The notes under the pieces were generated by a model. The model was not told where the DNA came from. It worked only from the letters and a program-made list of their open reading frames with translations, and searched no databases. DNA of 64,000 bases from Gammaproteobacteria bacterium (lineage in GTDB: Bacteria; Pseudomonadota; Gammaproteobacteria; Burkholderiales; Rhodocyclaceae): assembly GCA_018828385.1 (NCBI GenBank), contig JAHJVE010000023.1, positions 434,001 to 498,000 of the forward strand. The letters run 5' to 3'. Of this stretch, positions 63,064 to 64,000 are shown piece by piece. Every line of letters starts with the position of its first letter. The stretch's first letter is position 1. A program made the position numbers and the translations under genes.

Positions 63064-63426
63064 TCACCGCGTATTCGGAGGCGTAGGCGACTGCCCGGAG
63101 GACGGCGGAGACAAGGGAGTCGGCACCGATGGCGAGCGAGGAGGACTGACGTACTCGGGAAGGATAGCCGGCATTGGCGAAGTGGACCTGGCCCGCGCAT
63201 TCTCGGCAGCCTGACGCTCGGTGTACGCCTTCTGTCTTTCAAGTTCTTTTTGGGCGGCGACAGGATCGGGGACCGATTCGCTCGGACTTATCTTCTCGAT
63301 AATCGACCCTTTCCCACAAGGCAGGTCTGAATAGACGGTGTCCCCGGAAGGCGTTTGGCACGTAAAGACGTCGGCGTATGCCACATTGAAACAAAGCAGA
63401 CATGCAGGAAAGATGCTGTAGCGCAT
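63064..63426 (-). CDS. DUF4124-like secreted protein
   Basis: 120 residues: signal peptide ending AYA, then VFTCQTPSGDTVYSDLPCGKG, the usual DUF4124 pattern, followed by a charged helix and a Pro/Ser-rich tail. Function unknown. Confidence 0.78.
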   Translation of the reverse strand: MRYSIFPACLLCFNVAYADVFTCQTPSGDTVYSDLPCGKGSIIEKISPSESVPDPVAAQKELERQKAYTERQAAENARARSTSPMPAILPEYVSPPRSPSVPTPLSPPSSGQSPTPPNTR

Positions 63427-63500
63427 AGATACCTCCTTTCGGCCCCATCTAATCTACGCCCCAAACAGCCACGCTTCAAGTTGGGGATCAAGGCACCGTG

Positions 63501-63602
63501 CTAGTGCCTGAATTTGCTCCTCAACCAGCTCCAGATAGCCTCGCCAAGGTAGGGCAAAACTGCGATGCAACCAAGCGCAACAAGGGTTTCCGGTTCCAGC
63601 AT
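63501..63602 (-). CDS. possible 33-residue membrane peptide
   Basis: ATG at 63602 preceded by GAGGTGATCACG, a good ribosome site. The product has one hydrophobic segment (LVALGCIAVLPYLGEAIW) and a basic tail. Too short to assign; no family seen. Confidence 0.3.
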   Translation of the reverse strand: MLEPETLVALGCIAVLPYLGEAIWSWLRSKFRH

Positions 63603-63727
63603 CGTGATCACCTCATCGAGGGAAGTCCGAGACACGATATCCCTTGCATCAGTTATGCCAGCGGCAAAGAGGAGCCGGATGAAGGCAACAAAAAAGCGCC
63701 CCGAGGGACGCTTGTTTGCTTGCTGCT

Positions 63728-63820
63728 TGGCGGACACGCAGGGATTCGAACCCTGGATCCAGGTTTTGCCCGGATGCACCCTTAGCAGGGGTGTGCCTTC
63801 GACCACTCGGCCACGTGTCC
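63728..63820 (-). tRNA. tRNA-Ser(GCU)
   Basis: 93 nt with a long variable arm and encoded CCA. Acceptor GGACACG/CGTGTCC; anticodon loop CTGCTAA between CACCC and GGGTG gives GCT; T-arm GGTTCGAATCC. Confidence 0.96.
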
Positions 63821-63874
63821 TTGCCTGCTACAACGAGGCGCGGATGATATAGGCTCCGCGCCTTTTGGTCAAAC

Positions 63875-64000
63875 TTACTGGTCGAGATCGAAGGTGCGAT
63901 GCAGGACGCGGACAGCCAGCTCCAGATACTTTTCGTCGATGACAACGGAAATCTTGATCTCGGAGGTCGAGATCATCTGGATGTTGATGCCTTCGTCAGC
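63875..64000 (-). CDS. lysC: aspartate kinase, C-terminal fragment
   Basis: Last 41 residues of a protein running off the window edge. The pattern [17 protein letters not shown] and [15 protein letters not shown] is the ACT regulatory domain of aspartokinase, which responds to lysine/threonine. First step of the aspartate amino-acid family. Stop TAA at 63877-63875. Confidence 0.9.
   Translation of the reverse strand, partial: ADEGINIQMISTSEIKISVVIDEKYLELAVRVLHRTFDLDQ

Noticed and set aside
1-64000. CRISPR arrays, rRNA genes, complete insertion sequences, replication origins
   Set aside because: No regularly spaced direct repeats, no rRNA sequence and no transposase gene were seen on either strand.

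Overview
This window looks like a chromosomal segment of a Gram-negative betaproteobacterium. Protein similarity and gene order suggest the Rhodocyclales (Dechloromonas/Azonexus-like); this is an inference, since no rRNA gene is present. Support comes from the rimP-nusA-infB-rbfA-truB-rpsO-pnp order, the eps/exosortase-B exopolysaccharide locus and the glycine-riboswitch gcvTHP operon.

Layout. 0-3 kb: end of a polysaccharide-type region (UDP-hexosamine dehydrogenase) with a secreted lytic transglycosylase and an HtrA-like protease. 3.1-6.0 kb: a four-gene minus-strand cassette of nucleotidyltransferase, HprK-related kinase, PqqD-like (RRE-type) protein and a secreted protein of unknown function, resembling a RiPP-like modification system. 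6.7-16.1 kb: tRNA-Arg, tRNA-Pro, dksA, then the translation/RNA operon. 16.2-22.2 kb: rluB, scpB, scpA, LAB_N protein, trpS, M50 protease, YciO/Sua5 and PHP genes in one tight minus-strand run. 22.3-27.7 kb: tandem glycine riboswitch, gcvT, gcvH, gcvP and a hypothetical gene. 27.7-59 kb: a J-domain protein followed by a large exopolysaccharide locus. Nearly all of it is transcribed on the minus strand: epsL-epsD-epsE-epsF-epsG-xrtB-epsI, then flippase, nitroreductase, pyruvyltransferase, polymerase, glycosidase, four glycosyltransferases, rmlBDAC, manC, vanZ-like and wcaJ. A 4-kb accessory island (Fic proteins, HTH protein, nucleotidyltransferase) interrupts it at 36.2-40.0 kb. 59-64 kb: arginase, YceH, an exonuclease, small hypothetical genes, tRNA-Ser and the 3' end of lysC.

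The exopolysaccharide genes form a Wzx/Wzy-type assembly line. WcaJ starts the lipid-linked unit; Rml and ManC enzymes supply dTDP-rhamnose and GDP-mannose; glycosyltransferases and a pyruvyltransferase build and decorate it; a flippase and polymerase move and join it; EpsE/F/G/L control length and export it; EpsD, EpsI and exosortase B are the usual partners.

The most unusual finding is a dispersed repeat of about 40 bp (core CTACGGTCAACCGG, then TTTGCCCAAAAT) present about 12 times. Seven copies lie inside genes and are read through in frame, including gcvP, truB, rmlB, rluB and epsF. Second is the kinase/RRE/nucleotidyltransferase cassette. Third is a 237-bp MITE inserted exactly at an overlapping stop/start codon in the accessory island, near three operator-like palindromes spaced 33 bp apart.
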